From Candidatus Rhodoferax mariagerensis (lineage in GTDB: Bacteria; Pseudomonadota; Gammaproteobacteria; Burkholderiales; Burkholderiaceae_C): a stretch of DNA of 64,000 nucleotides. The notes below the pieces were generated by a model, which was given only the letters and a program-made list of their open reading frames with translations, did no database searches and was not told the origin of the DNA. The DNA lies in NCBI GenBank assembly GCA_016719055.1, contig JADKAW010000009.1:1-64000 (forward strand), in the 5' to 3' direction. This document shows, in pieces, positions 52,208 to 62,046 of this stretch; position 1 is the stretch's first letter; every line of letters begins with the position of its first letter. A program made the translations under genes and the position numbers.

Positions 52208-53818
52208 TCAGTGCTTGATGATGTAAAACTCTTTGGCCCGGTAACGGTCCATGCTGTTGGTATTGGTGTAGCCGCCCACATAGGACTTGACCAGACGCGG
52301 CACCGTGTATTGCAGCAGCGGCAGCATCGGGTAGTCGTCCATGATCATCTTGGCGGCTTGCGTCAGCAAGGTCCTGCGCTTAGCCGGGTCCATACTTTGG
52401 TTGCCCTGGTCAATCAGCTTTTCGGCTTCACGGTTGCAGTTTTTCTGCGCATTCTGGTCCGAGTCGCATTGCACCAGCGTCAGGAACGTGGTGGCGTCGT
52501 TGTAGTCGGCCACCCAGCCATTGCGGGCGATCTGGTACTCACCGTCGTTGCGCTTCTTGATCAACACCTTGAACTCCATCGCTTCCATCTCAACTTCGAT
52601 GCCAAGCTTGGTTTTCCACTCGGAAGTGGCAAAAATCGCCATCTTCTTGTGATACTCACTGGTGTTGTAGCTGAACTTGAGTTTGGTACCGGTTGTCACC
52701 CCAGCCTCAGCCAGCAGCTTCTTAGCCTCCGCCACGCGCTTGTCCATCGGCCAGGTGGCCCAGTCGTAGGCCGTGACATCACCGCCATCCACACCTTTGA
52801 CCAGCACGCCATACGCCGGCACCTGACCGTCAGCGGTCACACGCTGCGCCAAAATGTCGCGGTCAATCACCAGTGACAGGGCTTTGCGCACCCGGATATC
52901 TTTGAGCACTGGGTCGGTATTGAGGAACGAGTAATAACGCAGTCCCAGCATTGGCGAGTTGCGGATTTCTTTCGGGTACTGCGCCTTATATTTCTCATAG
53001 GTGCCGGGCGGCAGCTGGTAGACAAAGTCGTTTTCACCCGACTCCCACAGCTTGACGTCGGCATTGCCGTCTTCCACCGCCAGGTAGGTGAATTTGGTCA
53101 ATTGCACGTTTTTGGCGTCCCAGTAGGTCGGGCTTTTGGTCAGCACAATCTTGCTGTTGACATCCCAGCTGGCCATGGTGAAGGCTCCATTGCTGACGAT
53201 TTTGCCGGGCTTGGTCCATTCCTTGTCAAATTTTTCAACCGTGGCCTTGTGCACCGGGCCCAGCTGCAGGTTCGACACCAGGCCGGACATGAATCCGACC
53301 GGGTAGGGTGTCTTGATTTCCAGCGTGTACTTGTCAACAGCTTTCACACCCAGCTCGGTCGAGGCCATCTTGCCAGCCACGATTTCCTTGCCGTTTTGCA
53401 GAAAGATGCCAAAGGTGGCCGCGTATTCAGAGGCCGTCTTGGGGTCGACAAAGCGGCGCATGCCGTAAACAAAATCGTCCGCGGTGACCGCGTCGCCGTT
53501 GGACCATTTGGCGTTGTTGCGCAGTTTGAAGACCCAGGTTTTGGGGTCGGTCTGCTTCCAGCTCTCAGCCACACCAGGCACGATGTTGCCAGCGCCATCG
53601 ACTGCTGTCAGGCCTTCGAAGAGGTCACGAATCACGTTGTTGGCGGGCACACCCTCGGCACGCGCGGGGTCGAGTGTGTCAGGCTCGGAGCCGTTGTTGC
53701 GGATCATTTCCTGTTTGGCGTGTAACTGGACACCGGCGGGAATGGTGGCCGCCAGCGTCAGGCCGCTAAGGCTCAGCAGCACGGCGCAAGCCAGCGTGTT
53801 CTTGGTAAATGGCATCAT
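52208..53818 (-). CDS. oppA: Oligopeptide-binding protein OppA (periplasmic)
   Basis: 536 aa from ATG 53818 (AGGA upstream). Signal peptide (TLACAVLLSLSGLTLAA), then a class C solute-binding protein: NGSEPDTLDPARAEGVPANN, RDLFEGLTAVD, WVFKLRNNAKWSNGDAVTA, the SBP_bac_5 core, and NGWVADYNDATTFL near the end. Captures peptides for OppBCDF. First gene of the cluster and normally the most highly expressed. Confidence 0.94.
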   Translation of the reverse strand: MMPFTKNTLACAVLLSLSGLTLAATIPAGVQLHAKQEMIRNNGSEPDTLDPARAEGVPANNVIRDLFEGLTAVDGAGNIVPGVAESWKQTDPKTWVFKLRNNAKWSNGDAVTADDFVYGMRRFVDPKTASEYAATFGIFLQNGKEIVAGKMASTELGVKAVDKYTLEIKTPYPVGFMSGLVSNLQLGPVHKATVEKFDKEWTKPGKIVSNGAFTMASWDVNSKIVLTKSPTYWDAKNVQLTKFTYLAVEDGNADVKLWESGENDFVYQLPPGTYEKYKAQYPKEIRNSPMLGLRYYSFLNTDPVLKDIRVRKALSLVIDRDILAQRVTADGQVPAYGVLVKGVDGGDVTAYDWATWPMDKRVAEAKKLLAEAGVTTGTKLKFSYNTSEYHKKMAIFATSEWKTKLGIEVEMEAMEFKVLIKKRNDGEYQIARNGWVADYNDATTFLTLVQCDSDQNAQKNCNREAEKLIDQGNQSMDPAKRRTLLTQAAKMIMDDYPMLPLLQYTVPRLVKSYVGGYTNTNSMDRYRAKEFYIIKH

Positions 53819-53926
53819 GGCAACAGATCCTGGTGGTGAAGGTAAATGCATGATTCTATAGGCTTGGTACGGTGGGTCTTACTAGGCTGATAGGACCGGG
53901 GAAATTGTTTTGATTGGTGTATTTAA

Positions 53927-54976
53927 TTAATTGGTACCTCGTCTTACACGTAGATAAAAATTCAACTTTTTTTTGAAAAAAATATGCGTTGGTTTATCAA
54001 TTAAATGAAAAACAATATTTCCGATTATTAAACATAAAAGGGTGAGAAAAAAAGTAAAAAATATTGATTCACCAAATATAAATTGGTATTTATAAAAAAC
54101 TTTTTTAAACAACTCAATAACAAAAAAATGTGTAAGATATGCAGCATAGCTCGAATCACCCAAGTTTGATAATAATGTCAGAAAGTGAGATCTATTTGTT
54201 TTAAGCCATCGCTCCAAGCCAGAAAATGAAATTATTAATATCATTGATGGAATGCCGTACAAAAATAAATTGTCGAAATGAAATTGATATACTTGGAACA
54301 ATGCCATTATTAAATAAGAAATCATGCCCAAAAGAAATAGTAAAACGTTAGGACATTTTGCAGTAAAATTGTTTTTATAGATATAAAAGCAAACAAAACC
54401 CAGCAAGAACTCAAAAACGAATGTTCTGCCAAAAAAGTAATTGAGTACTCTGGATTCCATAATTAATCCAAAAAATATATGGCATGCAAAGATTAAAAAT
54501 AAAACTTTTAGAAAAATGTGTCTAATTCCCGTGCCAATAGAAAGCGCAATACATAAATAGAAGAATATTTCGTAGTTTAATGTCCAGCCAACCCCAAGTA
54601 TGGGGGCAAATATTTCAGCATCTCTATAATAAGGAATAAATAACAAAGATTTTAGTAAGTCAGTAAGGCTAGCCTTACTCATTGGTACGAACTGAGGAAA
54701 CGTCAATATTACAAAATAGAGAATTACTGTAAATATCCAATACAAAGGGACAATGCGTGAAATACGCCCTACTGTGAACTCCAAAAGATCTTGTTTTTTA
54801 TCGACAAGCAGTCCCATTACAAAGCCACTCAAAACAAAAAAAATATCTACACCAAACGAACCAAATACTGGGTATGATCCTACGTGATAATAAACAACAC
54901 TCGTCGATGCAAGTGCACGTAGAAACTGCAGTGATTTCAAATCATGCTGCAAGACGATTTCATACTTATTAAGCAT
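53927..54976 (-). CDS. Acyltransferase-3 family membrane protein (low GC)
   Basis: 349 aa with about ten TM helices. Acyltransferase_3 features: LKSLQFLRALASTSVVYYHVG (conserved His), FGVDIFFVLSGFVMG, RISRIVPLYW, GWTLNYEIFFYL. Such enzymes O-acylate surface polysaccharides or other extracytoplasmic sugars; the target is unknown. Codon use and AT-richness contrast strongly with all neighbours, indicating recent acquisition. Marks one edge of the accessory region next to the opp cluster. Confidence 0.85.
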   Translation of the reverse strand: MLNKYEIVLQHDLKSLQFLRALASTSVVYYHVGSYPVFGSFGVDIFFVLSGFVMGLLVDKKQDLLEFTVGRISRIVPLYWIFTVILYFVILTFPQFVPMSKASLTDLLKSLLFIPYYRDAEIFAPILGVGWTLNYEIFFYLCIALSIGTGIRHIFLKVLFLIFACHIFFGLIMESRVLNYFFGRTFVFEFLLGFVCFYIYKNNFTAKCPNVLLFLLGMISYLIMALFQVYQFHFDNLFLYGIPSMILIISFSGLERWLKTNRSHFLTLLSNLGDSSYAAYLTHFFVIELFKKVFYKYQFIFGESIFFTFFLTLLCLIIGNIVFHLIDKPTHIFFKKKLNFYLRVRRGTN

Positions 54977-55286
54977 AAATTAAAACTAGTCATTAAATAA
55001 GCATTTGTTATATGCTTTGTTGGCAAAGCTGAAGACTTTTGATATCTGGGATGCCGTAAGCTTCAAAATTGGGTCTCAAATGCAGTATATTTCTTTAGTT
55101 GCTCATAATTTTTGATTAACCACGAAGGATTTTTAGCAGGTCGCTAACTTGAATCGACTCTCATAAATCTTCGCACCAATTTGATTAAAATCCAATATAT
55201 GAATTCTGTTTCATAGAAATAAATAATTTGAAATGTCTATTCACGACAGGTATATTTCCCACGCTTGGGCTGTGAATGTTCATTAA
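54977..55286. other. AT-rich intergenic stretch
   Basis: Same low-GC character as the adjacent acyltransferase gene and probably part of the same acquired segment. No gene, RNA or clear hairpin seen. Confidence 0.5.
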
Positions 55287-55472
55287 CTATTCACGCAACA
55301 TGAGTATGGGCCAAAAAGCAGCAACAAAGCCCTCAAACGGCTCCTGCTCCGCCGCATCCAGAAGCGCCTTCGCTTCCACCGAGTCCCGCACATAGGCCCT
55401 GAACCGTTCATCGTCCCGCTGGCTCAGCAGCTCAGACTGAAGGTTTCGGGTGTAATTTTTGGACTTAAGCAT
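55287..55472 (-). CDS. Hypothetical 61-aa protein
   Basis: MLKSKNYTRNLQSELLSQRD ... with C-terminal LDAAEQEPFEGFVAAFWPI. A related tail (DAAAQEPFEDYVAAYIDHAT) is encoded at 56041-56109, so this is one of two copies of a small gene family or its remnants near the brnTA pair. Function unknown. Confidence 0.4.
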   Translation of the reverse strand: MLKSKNYTRNLQSELLSQRDDERFRAYVRDSVEAKALLDAAEQEPFEGFVAAFWPILMLRE

Positions 55473-55596
55473 CGCTGCAAACGGGGCCAGTCGACAAACA
55501 GATGAATCGCCAAGCCACGCAGTGGCTGCTCGCGGTTATGTACCAGCAATTGCAGACTGGGCTGGCGGCCAAGGGTGACCTCGCGGTGCTTGCCTA

Positions 55597-55824
55597 TCAT
55601 GGGTTGCTCAAATCCGGATCTGTTCGATAGGCGTTGACATATTCGCGGAGTGCCGCGTTGATTCGGCTCTGATAACGTTTGCCTGTTCCTTTGAAAAAAC
55701 TCAGCACATCAACGTCAACACGCAAGGTAATTTGCTGCTTGTTCTGACTGGGCAGCATCATGCCGATGCGACTCCATTGCACTGCGGTGGTTTGACGGGG
55801 AATGTCACTAAAGTCAATATACAA
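55597..55824 (-). CDS. brnA: BrnA-like antitoxin
   Basis: 75 aa in its present frame. The C-terminal half is a ribbon-helix-helix BrnA antitoxin (QQITLRVDVDVLSFFKGTGK, YQSRINAALREYVN). BrnA neutralises the BrnT ribonuclease and represses the operon. The first ~20 residues (MYIDFSDIPRQTTAVQW) may belong to the end of the broken brnT reading frame, so the true start could be further in, near MMLPSQNKQQ. Confidence 0.72.
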   Translation of the reverse strand: MYIDFSDIPRQTTAVQWSRIGMMLPSQNKQQITLRVDVDVLSFFKGTGKRYQSRINAALREYVNAYRTDPDLSNP

Positions 55825-55838
55825 GCCAACAGAGCCAG

Positions 55839-55991
55839 TCAGACCAGTCCCGCAGTTTTCCAGCGGTCTTCGCGGCCATCAAATGTGTCGGTTCGATTTG
55901 GGTCATGTAAATCCTGAGATACATCCTCAAAGCAGACACTATGCTTGCTTTGGTTAGCCTGTGCTTTCTTGATATCCCACTCAAATTCCAT
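55839..55991 (-). pseudogene. brnT: BrnT-like ribonuclease toxin, truncated
   Basis: MEFEWDIKKAQANQSKHSV, FEDVSQDLHDPNRTDTFDGR, EDRWKTAGLV then TGA after 50 residues. BrnT proteins are about 90 aa; the second half, including the catalytic C-terminal strands, is missing. The next frame continues GSVGLYIDFSDIPR, consistent with a frameshift. The toxin is probably dead, leaving a solo antitoxin. Confidence 0.72.
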
Positions 55992-56040
55992 GATTTCAGT
56001 GTACTGCGTTTGTAGTTACATTGAGTGACGGTCAATAAAG

Positions 56041-56109
56041 TCAAGTTGTTGTTGCATGGTCAATATAAGCCGCAACATAGTCCTCAAACGGCTCCTGCGC
56101 CGCAGCATC
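56041..56109 (-). pseudogene. Remnant tail related to the 61-aa gene at 55.3 kb
   Basis: Reads DAAAQEPFEDYVAAYIDHAT TTstop, similar to the C-terminus LDAAEQEPFEGFVAAF. No start in place. Confidence 0.4.
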
Positions 56110-56131
56110 AATCCACCGAAGTTAAGCCATG

Positions 56132-57260
56132 TCACCCCTTGTAAGCCAGATTTGGATGAGGTTTCACATGATTTTTCGGTCGTGGCTGCTTGCGATCAGA
56201 CAGTTGTCTATGGGAGTTTGCCCCCAACAGTTCAAACGCCTTTCCCAAAAGAGTCACCAGACAGCCCAACCCCAACACCATACGCGGCAGCAGGCGCTGC
56301 AAACATGGTGCGGCGTAGGCGCGGTTACATGTACGCTGCTTGTCCTGTAAACCCCTGCCGCTGACGCGCCCATGCACACCAAAGAAGCCAAATTGTCAGC
56401 CAACACCTTTGCGTGCACATCGACCATCAGCGCATGCTGCGTCAGCCCTGAGACGCTCTCGAGTTTGCAGCGATGCTTGAGGCGTTTAAAGGCCTCCTCA
56501 ATACGCCAGCGCTCATGGTAAAGCTCACCAAAAGCTGCTGTCGGGACTTGGCTGTCTGGCAAATTGGTCGCCATCACCCGCACAAGCCCATTGGGCGTCA
56601 CACACTTGACCAGCCGGACCCGCGGTGCAGCACCAGAACAGCCATAATCTTCGCAGTCCCACTGGTTGGGCTTATTGAGCGTGACCGTGGCATCCACCTG
56701 ATCGCTGCGCTCAAAGGTGCGTACCTCTGCCCAACCACCACTGGACTTCTCGCAGCGCATGCAAAACCGAATATGTGCTCAGTCAAATACGCCACCAGCC
56801 AAGCTGCCGGATAGCCCCGATCAGGATCAACATCATCAGGCCCCAGGCACAACAGCGACTCAACAGCATCTGCCGCTCAGGCCATCGGCCCATGCACGCT
56901 GGCGTGCAGCGTCAATTCAGCGCCCGGCAGATACAAGACAAACAAGCGTTGATCAGCTGGGGCGGACCTGTGGTGAAACAGGGGGAATCGCGGCATCAGG
57001 CATCGCCTGCCAAACGCAGCCGTGCCAACGAGGACCAGCCCAACCGGGGTTTTGACCACAAAGGTGTTCAGTGCTCCAAACAAGTCCAGGACAACTTGTC
57101 TCGTGCTGAGCAAAACCACGATCAGTTATGCCACGCTGCCAGTGCCGTCAACAGACAAGCTACCAAAGAAGAGTCGAGCATGACCGCTGTAGACGCTCGC
57201 ATGGAAAGCAAAGCGCCAATCAGCTTGGGCAAAGGCACTTGCCAGTGCGCGTGAAGGCAT
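56132..57260 (-). pseudogene. IS4-family transposase, heavily degraded
   Basis: Pieces in several frames run in order on the minus strand: LPLPKLIGALLS near 57.2 kb, RLFVLYLPGAELTLHASVHG, LCLGPDDVDPDRGYPAAWLV, MRCEKSSGGWAEVRTFERSD, the IS4 signature YHERWRIEEAFKRLKHR (Y-R-E-K motif), ADNLASLVC and the C-terminus LLPRMVLGLGCLVTLLGKAF. Multiple frameshifts and stops; inactive. Distinct from the DUF4372-type fragment at 25.5 kb. Confidence 0.8.
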
Positions 57261-57266
57261 TGGGGA

Positions 57267-57585
57267 GGGTGGCGGGCATCGGCGAAAATTCCGCCGAATT
57301 GATGCGATCGGTGAGTTTGGAGAAAAGAGAACTAAGGGTTAACCCTATATTTTGTTGACATATTCAGTTCCAATATTTTGGGGAAATTTAAAATAAATTC
57401 AACTAAATCAACAGCTTACGAGGAATATTTTACCTTAACTTCGGTGGATTGGCCGCAGCATCCAGCTGGGCTGGTGCAAAACATGCACAGCCGCAGCGTG
57501 CTGGCAAACAGACTTTGCTCAGGATCGATGCCAATTGCGTTGAAACGGCTACAGCGTCATTGTTTTGAATGATTAACATTGGCCG
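57267..57585. other. Intergenic stretch before the methyltransferase remnant
   Basis: AT-rich first part (57340-57440), then ordinary composition. Short frames on both strands show no family resemblance. Probably a deletion scar between the IS4 remnant and the methyltransferase gene body. Confidence 0.4.
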
Positions 57586-58200
57586 ATGGCAATTTGCCCT
57601 ACTGAATGCGTTTTTTCGCACGCTCTGGCTGTTTTTGGATTTAACGAAATGTCGCGCTTTGCTGTACTGGAATCAGCGATATTTGAAGAATGGGCAAGGA
57701 ATCAAGGCTCTACATTGGAAACTCGGTTTCGGTTTACGCCCTCCGATTGTTTTGAAACTTTTCCCTTTCCCAATAGTATCGACTTACTCCATGATCTGGG
57801 TCAACAATACTTTTCGTATCGTCAGCCGATACAGTTGACCCGCCAGGAAGGACTGACGCAAATCTACAACCGTTTCCAAAATCAGGCTGAAATTGGCGCT
57901 GACGTAGTTAAGTTACGAGAACAGCATGTCGCGATGGATCAAGCCGTAGCTGCCGCCTATGGCTGGCAAGACCTCAACCTGTCCCACGGCTTCCACGAAA
58001 CCAAGCAAGGCATCCGCTTCACCCTCTCCGAAGCCGCCCGCCGCGAAGTCCTCGACCGCCTACTGGCCCTGAACCACCCGCGCCGCACCGACGAACAAGC
58101 CGCCGCCGCATTGGCCGCTGCAACCAGCACCGCCCCAGCCAGACGCCGCCGCAAGCCCAAAGACAGCGGCAACAGTAGCCAAATCACCATGGACATGTAG
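57586..58200 (+). pseudogene. C-terminal remnant of a large adenine-specific DNA methyltransferase (DISARM DrmMI-like)
   Basis: The last ~195 residues of a class-I/Eco57I-type methylase: FSHALAVFGFNEMSRFAVLE, SAIFEEWARNQGS, TPSDCFETFPFP (target-recognition/C-terminal region), LTRQEGLTQIYNRF, KLREQHVAMDQAVAAAYGWQ, EAARREVLDRLLALNHPRR and a basic tail. SAM-binding and NPPY motifs are upstream in homologs and absent here; the sequence begins abruptly at about 57.59 kb. With drmA downstream, it most likely belonged to a class 1 DISARM system, though PglX/type IIG enzymes share this end. Confidence 0.68.
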
Positions 58201-58239
58201 CCAGGCTCACCCACACATTTTGCCCATGATTCATTAATG

Positions 58240-58283
58240 TTTTAGCCTTCCAGCCCTTACAGTACATGCGTAAGCAGCTATTG
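58240..58283 (-). repeat. Interspersed repeat copy
   Basis: Minus-strand reading ATAGCTGCTTACGCATGTAC then TGTAAGGGCTGGAAGGC, matching the core. Confidence 0.65.
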
Positions 58284-58487
58284 TTTTTAGATAATTAACC
58301 AACCTCACGCCAGCAACTGGCTTCAACCCATGCCGTCTTAGCAACCTTCACGTTCACCACCATGCCCAAAAATGTTAGTGTCTATAAATTCCGGCCATTG
58401 GCATTTGACGATGGGCACCCACCAAAGGCTCGCTCGCGGCGCCTTGATGGCACTTGGTTGAATGCAGTTGCAGCGCATTGGATGGTT

Positions 58488-58502
58488 ATATCAAAATGAT
58501 AT
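58488..58502. promoter_or_regulatory. Palindromic operator candidate of higBA
   Basis: ATATCA-AAA-TGATAT, 10 bp before the toxin ATG and overlapping a likely -10 region (TGATATAAT). A perfect inverted repeat in this place is typical of antitoxin-autoregulated TA promoters. Confidence 0.6.
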
Positions 58503-58511
58503 AATTTACCC

Positions 58512-58814
58512 ATGCACATCATCTCTCTCAAAATCCTGCGCGAGTTTTGGCAGAAACATCCCGCAGCCGAATCGGCCTTGCGCCAGTGGCATTCGATGGT
58601 TGAGCAAACCGACTTTCGGGATTTTGGGCAAATTCGTGAGTTCTACAACTCGGCAGACTATGTTCCACCTTTCGTGGTGTTTGATGCTGCCGGGAATAAT
58701 TACCGCGTCGTGGTCGTCGTGCAGTACCGGGCCAAACGGGTGTATGTCCGCGATGTTATGACGCACCGTGAATACGATGACTGGTGCAAACGCTACCGCA
58801 CAGGAAAGGTGTAA
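58512..58814 (+). CDS. higB: HigB-family mRNA interferase toxin
   Basis: 100 aa: MHIISLKILREFWQKHPAAE, WHSMVEQTDFRDFGQIREFY, FVVFDAAGNNYRVVVVVQY, VYVRDVMTHREYDDWCK, matching the HigB_toxin family of ribosome-dependent endoribonucleases (RelE fold). Toxin precedes antitoxin, as in higBA. Intact, with its own palindromic operator. Inserted between the methyltransferase remnant and drmA. Confidence 0.88.
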   Translation: MHIISLKILREFWQKHPAAESALRQWHSMVEQTDFRDFGQIREFYNSADYVPPFVVFDAAGNNYRVVVVVQYRAKRVYVRDVMTHREYDDWCKRYRTGKV

Positions 58815-58816
58815 TC

Positions 58817-59248
58817 ATGCAAGCCACACAAACGTTATTCGACCTGCAAGCCATTCAGACTTCCTGGATGGCATTCGATGCCATGGTGCATCTTCAGCCC
58901 ATTCATGACGAGCCAGGCTACGACCGCATGGTGACTCTGATGAACGCCCTGCTTGATGTAACTGGCGATGATGAAGATCACGCCCTGTCAGGCTTGTTGG
59001 AACTGGTGGGCGATTTGGTATCCAGGTATGAGCGGGAACATTACCCCATTGATGCCGCTAGCCCAAAAGATTCCCTGCGTTTTTTAATGGAGGCGCGTGG
59101 CATGGTTCAAGAGGACTTGAGCAGCATTGTTCTGCAAAGCAACCTGTCGGCAATTTTGGCCGGCAAGCGCAAAATCAGTGCGACACTGGCAGGCAAACTG
59201 AGCAAGTTTTTCGGTGTCAGCCCAGCGCTGTTTGTACCGGGCCAATGA
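58817..59248 (+). CDS. higA: HigA-family antitoxin (helix-turn-helix)
   Basis: 143 aa from MQATQTLFDLQAIQTSW, starting 2 bp after the higB stop. C-terminal XRE-type helix-turn-helix (RFLMEARGMVQEDLSSIVLQ, ILAGKRKISATLAGKLSKFF) with an acidic N-terminal half (LDVTGDDEDHALSG). Binds HigB and represses the operon. Intact. An earlier in-frame ATG at 58784 overlaps the toxin gene and is less likely. Confidence 0.88.
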   Translation: MQATQTLFDLQAIQTSWMAFDAMVHLQPIHDEPGYDRMVTLMNALLDVTGDDEDHALSGLLELVGDLVSRYEREHYPIDAASPKDSLRFLMEARGMVQEDLSSIVLQSNLSAILAGKRKISATLAGKLSKFFGVSPALFVPGQ

Positions 59249-59297
59249 ACCATGCTTGCCCCAAAGCCAGCCAAGGTGAATTCAATAGCTACATTTA

Positions 59298-59344
59298 ATG
59301 TAGCTACTTGCGCTTGCTAAATAAGCGCTAGAGGCATAAAAGGC
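59298..59344 (+). repeat. Interspersed repeat copy
   Basis: TAGCTACTTGCGCTTGCTAA then ATAAGCGCTAGAGGCATAAA, between higA and drmA. Confidence 0.6.
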
Positions 59345-59465
59345 TAATAATTCAGTGGCTGAAGTCACCGCTTGCAGGGAGAAATTTTGATGGTGTCACC
59401 TGCCCACCCGCCATCCGCCACCCGCTACCGCCAGTCCATCTGACATTCGCGATGCCCTGACCGAC

Positions 59466-61151
59466 ATGGTCATTCGTGACCTCCTTGGCCCCGCCGGTGT
59501 GCCTGATGAGGAACTGAACCAGTACGAAGACCATGCCTACCAGCGTTATCTGGTCGGAATGCTGGCACCCAAAGATAAAGACGTTGACCGCGGTACGCTT
59601 GACGAATTGGCCGCCAGTGATGGTGATGAAGGCGAGGAAGGCACGCCGGACTCGGGTGTGCCCGCAGGCAGCACCTATTTCCCCTCGTCCATGGGCATGA
59701 GCTTTGTTGTTGCGGCCGACACGACTGAAATTGTGGTTGAGGCTGACTGGGGGCAATACATCAGGATCAAAAGCGCCATGCAACACAAGAAAGACGGCAA
59801 TCAGGCCAATGTTTGGAAACGCACGCCAGTAATCGGACCGCCGCTGAACCTGACGCTTCAAGACGGCGGCATTGCACCGCAAGTGCTGCATTCTGATCAT
59901 CCGCTGGTGTTTTTGCAGGGGCGAATGCGCCCGACTGGGGATGGCTGGGTAGTGACGCTGTTCATGGTCAACCAACAGGAAGAGCGCAAGGGGCGTAACC
60001 AGCCCAAAGATGAGGTCTGGTTGTTCCAGCCCAAGCTTCGTGTGCATGGCACCGGGCAAGCCCCCATCTTCGTTCAGCGCAAGAATGCCAAGGCAGACTT
60101 GTCCCGCATGGACCCGCTCACCCGAGAGGAAACCGAAACGCTGGATATGCTCTACCGGCATCAACGCGAGTTTGCAGTCGGGCATGGCATCTCCGTTCAC
60201 GCCACGACCGCCGAACCACTTGAAGGTGCGCCGACCGAGCGTGCCGTGATGGTCGAAACCGAATGGGTGCCAAAGTTTGACGTGCCCCAACAGACACCGC
60301 GGTCTGCCAATGATGATGAAAATTTGGCCGGCTTGACGATGGACATGAAAGCACTGTGTGAACTGCCCCAAGATGGCTTGATTGCGAGCCTGCGACACAT
60401 CGAAACCGCCTATCGGGTCTGGATCAACGCAGAGGAAGGTAAGCTTCAGTTGCCCATGGAGCGGCTGGCCGGGCATGAGGAAGCCGCTCGACGCGCAGTC
60501 AAAAACTGCCGCCGTGCGTTGGAGCGCGTCAAAGCGGGTGTCAGCCTGATTGAGTCGAACCCATTGGCTGAAGAAGCCTTCCGTTTCGCCAACCGTGCGA
60601 TGTGGCAGCAACGTATTCATTCGATCTTTGCCCGCAAGGTGCGCAAAAAAGAGCTGACGGTCGAAGACGGCGTGACATCCTTGGATGTACCCAAGAACCG
60701 CAGTTGGCGTTTGTTTCAGATGGCCTTTGTATTGCTCAATCTGCCCAGCCTGACCGACTTGCACCATCCTGACCGCAGCCATGAGACGGATGCGGTGGCT
60801 GATCTGCTGTGGTTTGCAACTGGCGGTGGCAAGACCGAGGCATATTTGGGTCTGACGGCCTACACGTTGGCACTGCGTCGGCTTCAAGGTGACATTGAGG
60901 GGCGGCGCGGCGATCATGGCATCGCCGTGTTGATGCGCTACACCTTGCGGCTGCTGACCTTGCAGCAGTTTCAGCGGGCGGCGGCGTTGATGTGCGCCTG
61001 TGAGACGATCCGTCGCGATGACGCTGCCAAATGGGGTGAAACACCTTTCCGGTTGGGGCTGTGGGTTGGCAACAAGACCACACCGAATACGCTGTCAGCA
61101 GCGGCCAATTCGCTACGGCAGCGCAATGTGGGCAGGAAGTCTCTTGAATAA
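59466..61151 (+). pseudogene. drmA: DISARM helicase-like protein DrmA, truncated
   Basis: The frame gives 561 aa of a family usually over 1,000 aa. N-terminal MVIRDLLGPAG and HAYQRYLVGMLAP are characteristic of DrmA, followed by SSMGMSFVVAADTTEIVV. Near the end come a Walker A ATGGGKTEAYL (about 452-460) and MRYTLRLLTLQQFQRAA. Homology stops near 61.12 kb, before the remaining helicase motifs, at a junction with an inverted integrase fragment. An upstream ATG at 59389 with GGGAGA reads in frame after removing one C, giving PSDIRDALTD, so the true start is probably upstream and frameshifted. drmB and drmC are absent from the window. The system is surely inactive. Confidence 0.78.
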
Positions 61152-61965
61152 GCATCAAGCGCTTCAGAAAACAGGCGGTGAGAGTTCTTCCCGACTGAAC
61201 CTGTAGTTGCGCCCAGTGCAACCTTTTGGCTCGCTCTTGCTGCCTCGACGCGCTCGGGTTCAAGTACAGCGGCAAGGGTGCGACGCAGCGCTTCCATTTC
61301 CCGGGCGCTCACTTCGATGGTGGCAAGGGTCAATTTCACAGGTTCATCTGGCACAAAGCCATCGACCTTGCCTGCATCTGGCGCAGAAAACATTGTTATG
61401 ACCGCCTCGCCAGTCATCAACAAGCTGGCTGCGACAGCTACAACACTGTTCTTCGGAACCGACAAAACACCATTGGCGACAAATGCTCTTGCGCTGTTCG
61501 GCATTTGGTCTGGGTTGGGGACGATCAGAGTTCCCAGTTCCATGTCATCAGGTATTAGGTCTTCAAACGGCAGGAGATACCCTACGGTTCCGGCAAATCT
61601 GTGAAAAATGCCCAAGCTCTCTTCTGACACGCTGCGAAGAATGTCTTTAACGGCCAGACTCAACACTGAAGCCGCCTATATTCGATGGGCAAAAAGCTGC
61701 CCCCGGCAATGAGAGGGTGACCGTCTGCAATCTTGATGACGCTGTCGTGATGCATTGCGTTGTTGCCAAGAGCGAGCCGCTCAAGGTCCATGAATTGCTG
61801 TCGCCATCGAAGCAGCATGGTTGCCGCGACAATCTTGGCAACTGGTAGGTGCTGGGTGCCGGTAGTGGCTATGAATTCTCGCTTACATACGATCCCATGC
61901 AGGCGAGATGGAACCGTCAGACGCACAAAATAGATGCCGCTTGCGCGGCGCTGCAAGTTCTCCAT
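61125..61965 (-). pseudogene. Tyrosine-type site-specific integrase, frameshifted and C-terminally truncated
   Basis: Starts MENLQRRASGIYFVRLTVPS, the DUF6538-like N-terminus of phage/island integrases (KREFIATTGTQHLPVAKIVA). Frame broken near 61662; it continues VSEESLGIFHRFAGTVGYLL, PNPDQMPNSARAFVANGVL, FVPDEPVKLTLATIEVSARE and FSEALDAYSRDFLP, then meets the drmA fragment head-on. The catalytic core (R...H-x-x-R...Y) is missing. It lies 81 bp from the 3' end of tRNA-Arg, the usual position of an island integrase. Confidence 0.7.
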
Positions 61966-62046
61966 CGAGACACCCTTTGTATGAGGGTGCTGTAGAGGGC
62001 GCTGAAATGCTGATTTTTATTAACTAAATCAACAAGTTATCGAGAC

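Larger units (their letters stand above)
58201..58511. other. Intergenic region with a repeat and the higBA promoter
   Basis: Contains an interspersed repeat (58240-58283) and the higBA operator just before the gene; no other gene seen. Confidence 0.5.

Noticed and set aside
59352..60917. 521-codon minus-strand frame opposite drmA
   Set aside because: No domain resemblance; the plus strand encodes recognisable DrmA motifs.
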